From the NCBI GenBank assembly GCA_036558645.1, contig DATBFG010000031.1, positions 1-53,368 of the forward strand: a DNA stretch of 53,368 nt, given 5' to 3'. The notes beneath the pieces are model-generated. The model was not told the DNA's origin, ran no database searches, and saw only the letters and a program-made list of their open reading frames with translations. A program made the position numbers and the translations under genes. Numbering within the stretch: position 1 is the stretch's first letter; every line of letters starts with the position of its first letter. This document shows positions 1 through 8,410 of the stretch, piece after piece. The DNA comes from DATBFG01 sp036558645. GTDB taxonomy: Bacteria; Acidobacteriota; Terriglobia; Terriglobales; Acidobacteriaceae.

Positions 1-1
1 G

Positions 2-925
2 GCGAGAACCTCGGCCAGCGCATCAACCTCCCCGATTCTGCGGAGCCATGTCGCAATGCCTTTTCGGGTGGACGGGTACGATTACCAAGTCACAGGTGAC
101 TCGGGGAACAATCTGCAGTACGAGGTTAAGGAGTCTGGCAACAAATCAACAGGACAACTGACTTGGGCATTCGGAGCGGGCAAGGTGGGGCAGAGTTACC
201 TTTCGCAAGAAGGTGAATCATATCGCGAGATTCGTTTCAGCTATTTCAGTAACCTGAATGAGTTCGACGTCACTCCGAACCAGTTCCTGCAAACTGTACC
301 TACGATTCAAAAGGCTGCGGGTCGGTTACTTTCAGAAGGCGAGGCGCGCAGGTGCTTTGGATGCCATACGACGGCTTCGACGGTCGGAAATACTTTCGAT
401 CCCGGCAAGGCAATGCCGGGTGTTTCGTGTGAAGGTTGCCATGGGCCTGGAGCAAAGCACGTGTCCGAAATGAAGGCCGGTAATCTTGAGGGGGGCCTCG
501 CGGCAATTACCAATCCGAGCCAACTGAAACCAGTTGACGCGGTCGATTTCTGTGGAGCCTGTCACACTACCTGGTGGGACGCGAAGGAAATTGGGGCCAA
601 TGGTATCGCCAATGTTCGATTCCAGCCCTATCGGCTAGAAAGCAGCCGATGCTGGTCACGTGGAGATGCACGTTTAGCTTGCTTCGCCTGTCATGATCCT
701 CATCAGCCGCTGGTGAAGGACGCCGGGTATTACGACAGCAAGTGCTTGAGTTGCCATGCCAACCGATTAGCCAAAACACAAGCACAAAAGCTTGCCGGAT
801 GCCCGGTCGCGACGAAAGATTGCGTGACTTGTCACATGAAAAAATATGAAGTTAAGAATATGCACTTCAAATACACGGACCACCGTATCGGGATTACGAA
901 GGCTGATGCGGGGTTCCCCGAGTAG
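2..925 (+). CDS. Multiheme cytochrome c, C-terminal part (cut by window edge)
   Basis: The reading frame is open from the first complete codon at base 2, so the gene begins outside the window; the ATG at 56 is probably internal. The visible part has six CXXCH haem-binding motifs (CFGCH, CEGCH, CGACH, CFACH, CLSCH, CVTCH), the signature of a c-type multihaem cytochrome that would be matured in the periplasm. The CXXCH spacing is irregular and there is no recognisable enzymatic domain, so an electron-transfer role is the most that can be said. It ends 10 bases before the stop of a convergent CRTAC1 gene; multihaem cytochromes, CRTAC1 and TPR proteins lie together here. Family call is firm, specific partner unknown. 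Confidence 0.9.
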   Translation, partial: ARTSASASTSPILRSHVAMPFRVDGYDYQVTGDSGNNLQYEVKESGNKSTGQLTWAFGAGKVGQSYLSQEGESYREIRFSYFSNLNEFDVTPNQFLQTVPTIQKAAGRLLSEGEARRCFGCHTTASTVGNTFDPGKAMPGVSCEGCHGPGAKHVSEMKAGNLEGGLAAITNPSQLKPVDAVDFCGACHTTWWDAKEIGANGIANVRFQPYRLESSRCWSRGDARLACFACHDPHQPLVKDAGYYDSKCLSCHANRLAKTQAQKLAGCPVATKDCVTCHMKKYEVKNMHFKYTDHRIGITKADAGFPE

Positions 926-934
926 CCGCACGTT

Positions 935-2647
935 TTAGCGGTCAGGCCGAACAGCATTTTCGCCTTCTTTGACTAGATAGTAATGATCGGCCACAAGATT
1001 TGTGAACCTTGAGGTCTCCCCTGACGGCCAGCGAACCTCAACTTTGTCGATGCTCGTCGCCTTTCGAAGCCCGAAGTGCACTCGCAAGTCATTTTGCGAC
1101 AAGTAGCTGCCACCAGAATGTATTTCGCCACGCTGCACCATTTCACCCGCAGTCACCTTCACACTTGCTCCAATCGCTAAGCGATTGCTCCGTTTTCCCT
1201 CGAGGCGAAATCCGATCCAGTGATTGGTACCGGTACTTGTGTTACGCAGGATCATCGGTTTTCCGTCAATATTCTCAACCACCACGTCGATCTTCCCATC
1301 GTTATCCAAATCACCAAAGGCTGCACCACGGCTGGGTTCAGGCAACGTAAGCGCAGGACCTGCTTCAGAAGTTACGTCACGAAATGTCCCATTGCGATTG
1401 TTTCTCAGGACGATCTTGGGTTCCCTATATTTAGCTCCGGCTGCAAGAGAATCGACCTGCGGATATACGTGTCCGCTTACGATGAAGACATCCGCCCACC
1501 CATCGTTTTCGAAGTCCTCACATCCGATTCCCCACTTCAGGAGTTTTACCGTTGGAGTCGCGAGTCCAGACGCAAAAGAAACATCGGTAAAGTTCATACT
1601 CCCACGATTGTCATAGAGAACGGTCGCTTGGTCTTCGAACGTGGTCACCAAGATTGACAGGCGTCCAGTGTGGGCATAGTCACAGACTGCCACACCCATT
1701 CCTGCAGTTTCGGATCCCTCTCCCGTCACCGCTGTTCCTGAAATGAAGCTAAGATTTGAAAAGCGCCCATTCCCATCATTGCGATACAGATAGTTGGGGG
1801 TGGAGTCATCTGCAACGAACAAGTCGGGGCGGCCGTCATCGTCTAGATCGCTCCAAGTGAGTCCCAAACCGTAATATCTTTCCCCATCATCTACGCCTGC
1901 GGATTTCGAGGTCTCAGTAAATGTGCCGTCTCCGTTGTTGTGGTAAAGGCTGTCGTTCATTCCCTTCAGCCCGCGTGGACCGCATTGGACAGGGATTCCT
2001 CGATAGTGGCAGGTTGCGCCCTCGCCGAACACTGGAAGGTTCTTTAGATCAAACTCTACGTAGCGCGTCACCATCAGGTCGACAAGGCCGTCTCCATCGT
2101 AGTCGCCGAAGGCAACTCCCGTCGTCCAGCGGGGATCCGTCAGTTTCGCGTCCTTCGTGACATTGCTGAAGGTGCCATTTCCATTGTTTTTGAAGAGAAC
2201 CAGACCATCCTGACAGGTGATGGCTATATCGGCCCATCCATCATTGTTGTAGTCACCCACTGCGCCACCCATGGCCGAGCAAGGAAATCCCACACCTGCC
2301 TTGTCAGTCACATCGGAGAAGGTCAAATCATGGTTGTTGCGATAGAGTGCACTTTTGACTTTTTTCCCCTGCTGCGCCATTGCGATGCTCTGGGCATTGG
2401 TGAAGTAGAGATCGAGCCAGCCATCCTGGTCGTAGTCGAGTAGGAGCACCCCGCCAGACATCGATTCAATCAGGTACTTCTTTTCAGGAGAGAGCGCATG
2501 CTCGAATGCGATGCCACTGGAGTTGGTGATGTCCGTGAACCGGATTTCGGCTGGGTCTTCCTTGATTGTTTCTTGCGCACGAACTGCCTGCAAGAGGAAG
2601 CACAATAAGAAAACCAGATACAGTTGCCGTAAGAAAAAGCGAGTCAT
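935..2647 (-). CDS. Secreted CRTAC1 family protein (FG-GAP repeats plus ASPIC/UnbV domain)
   Basis: A 570-residue protein starting at the ATG at 2647, where a clear signal peptide begins (hydrophobic stretch ending in AVRA before QE). The frame stays open upstream to 3214 but that part overlaps the divergent gene and is discarded. The body has repeated Asp-rich calcium-loop motifs of the DxDxDGxxD type (YDQDGWLD, YNNDGWAD, YDGDGLVD, LDNDGKID), typical of FG-GAP/VCBS beta-propeller blades. The C terminus has the ASPIC/UnbV signature (AIGASVKVTAG, GGSYLSQNDLRVHFGL, VEVRWPSG). A conserved Cys pair (TCHYRG, QCGPRG) is shared with the neighbour at 2765, so the two are divergent paralogues. No enzymatic function is established for the family; a secreted or surface binding role is inferred. 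Confidence 0.88.
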   Translation of the reverse strand: MTRFFLRQLYLVFLLCFLLQAVRAQETIKEDPAEIRFTDITNSSGIAFEHALSPEKKYLIESMSGGVLLLDYDQDGWLDLYFTNAQSIAMAQQGKKVKSALYRNNHDLTFSDVTDKAGVGFPCSAMGGAVGDYNNDGWADIAITCQDGLVLFKNNGNGTFSNVTKDAKLTDPRWTTGVAFGDYDGDGLVDLMVTRYVEFDLKNLPVFGEGATCHYRGIPVQCGPRGLKGMNDSLYHNNGDGTFTETSKSAGVDDGERYYGLGLTWSDLDDDGRPDLFVADDSTPNYLYRNDGNGRFSNLSFISGTAVTGEGSETAGMGVAVCDYAHTGRLSILVTTFEDQATVLYDNRGSMNFTDVSFASGLATPTVKLLKWGIGCEDFENDGWADVFIVSGHVYPQVDSLAAGAKYREPKIVLRNNRNGTFRDVTSEAGPALTLPEPSRGAAFGDLDNDGKIDVVVENIDGKPMILRNTSTGTNHWIGFRLEGKRSNRLAIGASVKVTAGEMVQRGEIHSGGSYLSQNDLRVHFGLRKATSIDKVEVRWPSGETSRFTNLVADHYYLVKEGENAVRPDR

Positions 2648-2764
2648 TGGTCTCGAAATAATCGGTCTTTGTACCGTTGGGCAATCCAGAATGTCAATAC
2701 GATTCGCTGATGTGAGCTGGTCATTTCCCGCGCTGCGCACTGGGTTTACGGAAGTAAGCCAAGC

Positions 2765-4498
2765 ATGATGTTGTGTGCTAGCATGACAGTTTCCATGCGG
2801 ACCCTGATGTTGGCAGTTTTGTCGGTTTTTGGCGGCCTTGCGTGGGCGCAGACGCCGAATACGCCGCCCGTACCACGTTTCGAGGAAGTCGCTAAACAAA
2901 GCGGCCTGACTGTCCCCCACAATTCCTCCCCTGAGAAACGATACATCATTGAATCGATGAGCGGTGGGGTAGGCTTCATCGATTGCGACAACGATGGGCG
3001 GCTCGACATTCTGACGATCAACGGCTCCTCGGTCGACAGGTACAAAGCTGGAGGGGATCCGATGGTGACCCTCTACAAGCAAGTCGGGGACCTGAAATTC
3101 ACGGACATCACGAAGGAAGCTGGACTCACTCAAAAAGGATGGGGGATGGGTATTGCCGTCGCCGACTTCGACAACGACGGTTGGGACGACATTTATGTCA
3201 CCGGATATGGTCACAATGTGCTTTATCGCAATCTTGGTAACTGCAAGTTCCAGGATGTGACGGCTAAGGCAGGGGTTGCGGTCGGCGGCTTCAGCACCGG
3301 CGCGTCATGGGGAGACTTCGACAAAGATGGCCTGGTTGATCTTTTCGTACCACGCTATGTCTTTGTCGACATCGACAAGCTCCCCGTGTTTGGAAGCGAC
3401 GACCACTTCTGTCGCTTTCGAGGTGTCATGGTGCAATGCGGTCCGTGGGGACTGCCGGGCGAGTCTGATTTCTTGTTCCGAAATCGTGGAGATGGAACGT
3501 TTGAAGATGTCTCCAAGCAATCAGGGGTTAGCGATCCGAAACATTATTTCGGCATGCAGGGTGTCTGGGGCGATTACGACAATGACGGCTGGCCCGATCT
3601 TTACGTCGCCAATGATGCCGGACCCAACTATCTCTACCAGAACAAGCGGGATGGAACTTTTCAGGATGTTGGCCTTCTCTCGGGCGCAGCCCTTAGCGCC
3701 GATGGAAGAGAGCAGGGTTCCATGGGTGTTGATTTCGGGGACATCGACCACGACGGCCTGTTCGACATTATCGTGACGAATTTTGTCGACGAGCCGAACA
3801 CCCTCTATTGGAATCAAGGCAAGCAGGGGTTCGTCGACATCAGTTATGCATCGCACCTTGCCCAGCCGAGTTACCCTCTCGTAGGCTGGGGAACATCCTT
3901 CTTAGATCTTGATAACGACGGCTGGCTGGACCTCTTCGTCGCCAATGGGCATGTTTATCCTCAGATGGACTTAGTGCGCGGCGGGGCACCGTATCGCCAA
4001 ACATTTCTCTTGTTTAGGAACAATCGAGACAAAACCTTTGAGGATGTTACGCAAGTGTCTGGCCTGAATGACTATCCGCCACAATCTCGACGGGGCGCCG
4101 CTTTTGGAGACGTAAATAATGATGGAAGGGTGGATGTTCTCGTGCTCAACGTCGGAGAGCCTCCGCTTCTTCTGATCAACCGCACACAAAGCCCAAACCA
4201 TGCGGTCCTTCTAAAGCTGGTAGGAGATAAGAGCAACAGGTCGGCAATTGGTGCGCGCGCGACCATCACAGCAGGTGGAGTGACTCAATTTAACGAGGTA
4301 CGTGGCGGATCCAGTTATCTGTCGCAAAATGATCTTCGTTTACATTTTGGCGTGGGCTCCAGCACAACTATCGATTCGATCGAAGTATCCTGGCCAAGCG
4401 GCAAGAAAGATGCCTTTCGCGGACTGACGAGCGACCATATTTACGTGATCTCTGAGAGCGGTGGTATTGAGAAAAAGACACCTTTTAAGAAGGATTAG
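2765..4498 (+). CDS. Secreted CRTAC1 family protein (FG-GAP repeats plus ASPIC/UnbV domain)
   Basis: A 577-residue paralogue of the divergent gene at 935-2647, separated from it by 117 bases. Several start codons are possible: ATG 2765 (GGAAG 10 bases upstream), 2768, 2783 or the Met of MRTLML, which gives the tightest signal peptide ending AWA before Q. The FG-GAP motifs (FDNDGWDD, FDKDGLVD, YDNDGWPD, LDNDGWLD, VNNDGRVD) form propeller blades. The end carries the ASPIC/UnbV block (AIGARATITAG, GGSSYLSQNDLRLHFGV, VSWPSG). Both paralogues share the N-terminal block SPEKxYxIESMSGGV. It ends in a Lys-rich tail. Role unknown; export is well supported. Confidence 0.88.
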   Translation: MMLCASMTVSMRTLMLAVLSVFGGLAWAQTPNTPPVPRFEEVAKQSGLTVPHNSSPEKRYIIESMSGGVGFIDCDNDGRLDILTINGSSVDRYKAGGDPMVTLYKQVGDLKFTDITKEAGLTQKGWGMGIAVADFDNDGWDDIYVTGYGHNVLYRNLGNCKFQDVTAKAGVAVGGFSTGASWGDFDKDGLVDLFVPRYVFVDIDKLPVFGSDDHFCRFRGVMVQCGPWGLPGESDFLFRNRGDGTFEDVSKQSGVSDPKHYFGMQGVWGDYDNDGWPDLYVANDAGPNYLYQNKRDGTFQDVGLLSGAALSADGREQGSMGVDFGDIDHDGLFDIIVTNFVDEPNTLYWNQGKQGFVDISYASHLAQPSYPLVGWGTSFLDLDNDGWLDLFVANGHVYPQMDLVRGGAPYRQTFLLFRNNRDKTFEDVTQVSGLNDYPPQSRRGAAFGDVNNDGRVDVLVLNVGEPPLLLINRTQSPNHAVLLKLVGDKSNRSAIGARATITAGGVTQFNEVRGGSSYLSQNDLRLHFGVGSSTTIDSIEVSWPSGKKDAFRGLTSDHIYVISESGGIEKKTPFKKD

Positions 4499-4535
4499 CC
4501 TTCAACACCTTTCCATGACAGGCCTGCAAGGGTTC

Positions 4536-6092
4536 CTACGGATGGACGGATCCTGATCGAGGAGACTTCCCTAAATCCTCGGCATTCCTCAGAACTTGAG
4601 ATCGTTCCAGGTGTTGATGAGCTTCATCATTTCTTCCTAACTTGGCGAGAACTAAACCGAAATCATATTGGGATTTGAAGTTATTCGGATTTACGGCGAC
4701 GGATCTCTCCAGAAATCCTCGCGCCTTGTTCAAGTCGCCTGTTTGCAGATAATGCGCTCCTAGGCTTGCCAGCGCCATTGCATGTTGCGGCTGTAATTGG
4801 ACGGCTCTCTCCAGTCGTTGAAATGCCTCATCTGTTGCGCCCTGTTGTTCGGCCACCATAGCAAGCTCATATTCGGCATCCGCGAGGTTGGGATCAATCT
4901 CAAGGGCACGTTCAAGCGCTTTTCTCGCTTCCGGGTACTTTCGTTGGGAGAGTTGAGCGACCCCCAGGCCAAGAAATGCCTTTGCATCGTTTGAGCGTGC
5001 CTGAACATATTTTTCGAAAATCTGCTCTGCCGTGACGTCATCCTTAGCTTCGAGCATGGCCGCGGCCGCAACGTACTGATCGTCAGGACTGTCTGGGCTC
5101 TTTGCTGCAAGTGCGTGGGCGGCGCTTAAGGCCGCCGCATGATTTCCGGTCTTCATCCCTTCGATCACCAGGGGCCGTAAAACCCTGGGCGAGTCCGGCT
5201 CCAGCGCATTGGCTCGTTGAAGCAATTCCATCGACTTATCATGCTCAGCCTGTGACGAGTACGCGCTGGCCAATGCGAGGAGAGTATCCACCGACTTGGG
5301 GGCACGCGTGAGCGATTGTTGAAGACTGGCCAGAGCAGCAGTCTGATTCCCTGCCCCTGCCAATGCACGACCGCGGAGGTACAGAAGCCGAGCCGACATG
5401 GGCTGCGCTCCATTCTGAACTCCCTCGATCACCTTCAATGCATATTCTGGAGCGCCGCCTTCTAGAAAGACTTCTGCCAAGTCAGCAGCAGTGTTGGGGG
5501 ACTTCACTGCGATGGGGATTAATAAGGCGGCTTCCTTCGTTTTACCCAGTCCAAGAAGAGCTGCCGCCTTCAGTGGAACTGCATCCACAGGAAAGCGGTT
5601 GGCCTTTACTTGATCCAGAGCGGAGAGTGCTTCGGTGAACTTACCGGACATCAAGTAGAGATGCGCAAGCTGTATTCGTAATTGGGTATCATCTGGTGCT
5701 AACTTAGTAAGTATGGTGTATTCGTCAATGGCTTCGATTGTCTTGTTTTGTATCAGAAGTGCATTTGCAAGGTTCCTATGCGTTTCTACGGCCTTCGGAT
5801 CCAGTTGAAGCACTCTGCGGAACAGCGCCTCCGCCTCGGGATACCGCTTTTGCTGGCCGCGAATCAACCCCAGGAGGTTCAGCGCTTCCGCTTGATCGGG
5901 GTTCGACGACAGCACCTTCCATAGCTGTTGTTCTGCTTGATCGAGTTCCCCTTGGGTGAGTGCCTTTTTCGCTGCTGACAGTGCAGAATCTTGATTGTTT
6001 GCTGGATTTTGGCAGACGCAATTCGCAGAGAAGAAAAGAAGACTAAGGAGAAGGCCTACACAAGCGATCCGCCTATTCGTTGTTCGGTGCAT
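4536..6092 (-). CDS. Secreted tetratricopeptide-repeat protein, 518 aa
   Basis: The first 28 residues form a signal peptide (basic MHRTTNRR, then a hydrophobic core). After it the whole protein is a run of about a dozen 34-residue TPR units with the usual pattern of A at position 8, small residues at 20 and P at 32 (for example blocks ending LDPKA, LAPDD, LEPDS, IDPNL, LQPQH, VNPNN). There is no catalytic domain. Its start overlaps the end of the upstream TPR gene by 20 bases, so the two are translationally coupled. TPR arrays bind protein partners; with the TonB receptor at the head of this operon and a CRTAC1 gene just downstream, a periplasmic scaffold is a reasonable but unproved inference. 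Confidence 0.88.
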   Translation of the reverse strand: MHRTTNRRIACVGLLLSLLFFSANCVCQNPANNQDSALSAAKKALTQGELDQAEQQLWKVLSSNPDQAEALNLLGLIRGQQKRYPEAEALFRRVLQLDPKAVETHRNLANALLIQNKTIEAIDEYTILTKLAPDDTQLRIQLAHLYLMSGKFTEALSALDQVKANRFPVDAVPLKAAALLGLGKTKEAALLIPIAVKSPNTAADLAEVFLEGGAPEYALKVIEGVQNGAQPMSARLLYLRGRALAGAGNQTAALASLQQSLTRAPKSVDTLLALASAYSSQAEHDKSMELLQRANALEPDSPRVLRPLVIEGMKTGNHAAALSAAHALAAKSPDSPDDQYVAAAAMLEAKDDVTAEQIFEKYVQARSNDAKAFLGLGVAQLSQRKYPEARKALERALEIDPNLADAEYELAMVAEQQGATDEAFQRLERAVQLQPQHAMALASLGAHYLQTGDLNKARGFLERSVAVNPNNFKSQYDFGLVLAKLGRNDEAHQHLERSQVLRNAEDLGKSPRSGSVHP

Positions 6093-8352
6093 CGCGGCCT
6101 CGATGACTGTTCTTGAGGGTCTGATAAAGCTTCATCTCCCGTTCTGCATTGTCCGCTTGCTCTTCGCGCCGGTACGCCAAGGCCAACTGATAATGAATAT
6201 AGTCGCTCTCGGGACTGAGCTTGGTTCCGGTCTCCAGGTTTGAAACAGCGCTCTTCGTGTCGCCCTGCTCCAATTGAAGCTTTCCTAATTGATAATAGGC
6301 GTCTGCGTACTTGGGATCCTGCTGAATGACCTCTCGTAAGAGAGGTACTGCCTCCTGCTGCCGCTGCAACTGTATCAGTGAGAACGCCAAGTGATACTTA
6401 CTGTTCACATCGGTTGAATCCAACTTAAGTGCCGTCCTCAGTTCTTGCTCCGCTCCTTGCGGATCTCCCTGACGAATCATGCTCAAACCTGACAGGTAAT
6501 GTAATCGCTGGGATTGAGGGTCCAGTTTTAGGGCTTCACGATACTCTTCAAGCGCTTCTGGATGTTGGCCTTGGTCCGCAAATGCCTGCCCTAAAAGCAT
6601 GTGGACGTCTGCGGATTTTGGGTCCGCCTTCTCCAACTCACGCAACCGCGCGATACCCTCGTTGTAGGCTCCAGTCTTTACCTGTGAGACCGCGAAGGCA
6701 TACGACAACCCCGGATCGCCGTCCACTTCCGTTTGAATCGGACGAAGGACTTCGAGTGTCTTGCCGTAGGCCTGCACCCCAAAAAGCGACAAGCCAAGCG
6801 CAGCACGGGCACGTACATCATCCGGCTGCTGCTGCAAGTGCTTGCTAAGAGGCTCGACAGCCTGATCGTAGCGGTTGGCATAGAAGGCAGCCATGCCGAG
6901 ATTTCGATCCACCGTTGCAAGAGTCGGATTCCACGTACCAGCCTGCAAAAAGTAATCCATTGCAGACGGATAATCCTTCTGCCCTGCTGCAATGACTCCA
7001 AGATTGTTGTAGCTGTCGGCTATCGCGGGTCCCAAGTCCGCCACCAAGGTTTCCACCTTCTTTAAAGCTTCCGGTGACACTTGTTCTTTTGGAACAGCCG
7101 TTGATGCTTCATCCGCGGGGGTGTCGGGCACAGCATCGCCGCGGCGACGCTCGGGATGAGGCTTGTCGCGCAATTCCGCAGAGATCTGCAGCTCTTTCTT
7201 GCCTTCCTCCTCGCGCCCTGTCTGTAACAGGATTCTGCCTAAAGAATAATGCGCACGGTTAATCTGGTAACCATTCCGCGACGGATCCGTGGTCAGCTCA
7301 ATTGCTTTCCTGAAGGTCTTCTCTGCTTCATCAAGACGCCCCGCATCCATGTAAATTTGGCCGAGACTGATCAAGGGATCAGGACTTTGCGAATCGAGCT
7401 GTGCCGATTTTTTAAGCTCTGATTCAGCCGCCGCAGCATCGCGCCGTTTAAGAGCGATATACCCCAACATGTAGTGGGTGCGCGCGTCTTGCGGATTCAC
7501 TTTGAGTTCCGCCTCGAGCTCAGGGATAGCCTCGGCAAATCCTGATTCGCCGTCGCGTTCAAGGTATGCCATCGCCGTCAGGTAGTGGGCAACCTTGACT
7601 TTGCTGTCTTTCGCAACCGCCTTGTGCAGCTCCGCGATCGACTGATCGAGAAAATCGCCTTCGCGGTATGCCCGTCCGAAGAGAATGTGAATTTGGGCAG
7701 TGTCCCCGAGTCCGGCCACCATTTCGTTGAAAAGCACCGTTGCGCGGGTCAAGTCGTTCAGTTTGATATAGGTCATGCCTAGCAGGTAGCCGACCTCAAA
7801 CTTTGGTTCTGCCACTACCGCTTTTTCGAGGTGTTCCTTCGCGCCCTTGTAGTCCTGTTGGTGATAAAGCGAGCTCCCAAGCATGTACTGGGCGCGCGAA
7901 TTACTTGGATCGAACTGAACGGCCTTCTCGGCAAATTGCTGGGCCTCTTGTGATTTGTCCTGCTGCAGGAGCAATGTTGCATAGTCGAGGTTGAGGGCAG
8001 CGCTTTCGGGCGCGAAGCGCAGCGCCTCGGTGAGGACCTTGTCCGCTTTATCGGATGCGCCCGCATGAAGGTTCGCATCACCTATGAACCGCAATGCACC
8101 TGCCAGGAAAGCCTTGTACTCCGTCGCCGCCTGCTCCAGGCTTCCCGTTAACTGGTAGGTTCGCCCGGCATCGTAATGTTCCTGAAGTTCCTGTAACGGT
8201 GTTTTCTGCTTGTTCGGCTTAATTGGCTTGGTCGCGGTCTGGGCCGCCAGCGACACCATCTCCACCTGCGTGAACAACAGCGCGAACAATAACGAACAAG
8301 AATGAAAGATGCGGAGAAGACGTACCGCCGGGAAACTGCGGGGAAAACCCAT
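6073..8352 (-). CDS. Secreted long TPR-repeat protein, 759 aa
   Basis: Starts at the ATG at 8352 with an export signal (hydrophobic segment about residues 12-37). The mature part is almost entirely TPR repeats, roughly 15 or more, interrupted near residues 390-440 by a low-complexity stretch rich in charged residues, Pro and Ala (around HPERRRGDAVPDTPADEAS) that probably links two superhelical blocks. It lies between the TonB receptor at 8411 and the second TPR gene at 4536, all on the minus strand. A strong hairpin with a T-tract lies just before its start, so expression may be lower than that of the receptor. A protein-interaction scaffold is inferred; no enzymatic motif is seen. Confidence 0.88.
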   Translation of the reverse strand: MGFPRSFPAVRLLRIFHSCSLLFALLFTQVEMVSLAAQTATKPIKPNKQKTPLQELQEHYDAGRTYQLTGSLEQAATEYKAFLAGALRFIGDANLHAGASDKADKVLTEALRFAPESAALNLDYATLLLQQDKSQEAQQFAEKAVQFDPSNSRAQYMLGSSLYHQQDYKGAKEHLEKAVVAEPKFEVGYLLGMTYIKLNDLTRATVLFNEMVAGLGDTAQIHILFGRAYREGDFLDQSIAELHKAVAKDSKVKVAHYLTAMAYLERDGESGFAEAIPELEAELKVNPQDARTHYMLGYIALKRRDAAAAESELKKSAQLDSQSPDPLISLGQIYMDAGRLDEAEKTFRKAIELTTDPSRNGYQINRAHYSLGRILLQTGREEEGKKELQISAELRDKPHPERRRGDAVPDTPADEASTAVPKEQVSPEALKKVETLVADLGPAIADSYNNLGVIAAGQKDYPSAMDYFLQAGTWNPTLATVDRNLGMAAFYANRYDQAVEPLSKHLQQQPDDVRARAALGLSLFGVQAYGKTLEVLRPIQTEVDGDPGLSYAFAVSQVKTGAYNEGIARLRELEKADPKSADVHMLLGQAFADQGQHPEALEEYREALKLDPQSQRLHYLSGLSMIRQGDPQGAEQELRTALKLDSTDVNSKYHLAFSLIQLQRQQEAVPLLREVIQQDPKYADAYYQLGKLQLEQGDTKSAVSNLETGTKLSPESDYIHYQLALAYRREEQADNAEREMKLYQTLKNSHRGRDAPNNE

Positions 8353-8370
8353 GGTTCGATTATTACAAAA

Positions 8371-8395
8371 GGGGCTTGACGGAGAGTCAAGCCCC
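8371..8395 (-). terminator. Intercistronic hairpin with T-tract (terminator or attenuator)
   Basis: A perfect 10-bp inverted repeat, GGGGCTTGAC and GTCAAGCCCC, with a 5-base loop, lies between the TonB receptor stop (8411) and the TPR start (8352). Read on the minus strand it is followed at once by TTTTGT, the form of a rho-independent terminator. As the next gene starts 18 bases after the stem with no room for a full promoter, partial read-through or mRNA processing that favours the receptor is the likely effect. Confidence 0.75.
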
Positions 8396-8410
8396 CAATG
8401 ATTGTGAAGG

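Noticed and set aside
2648..3214. N-terminal extension of the minus-strand CRTAC1 frame
   Set aside because: It overlaps the divergent CRTAC1 gene, has no homology-like motifs, and a clear signal peptide begins at ATG 2647.
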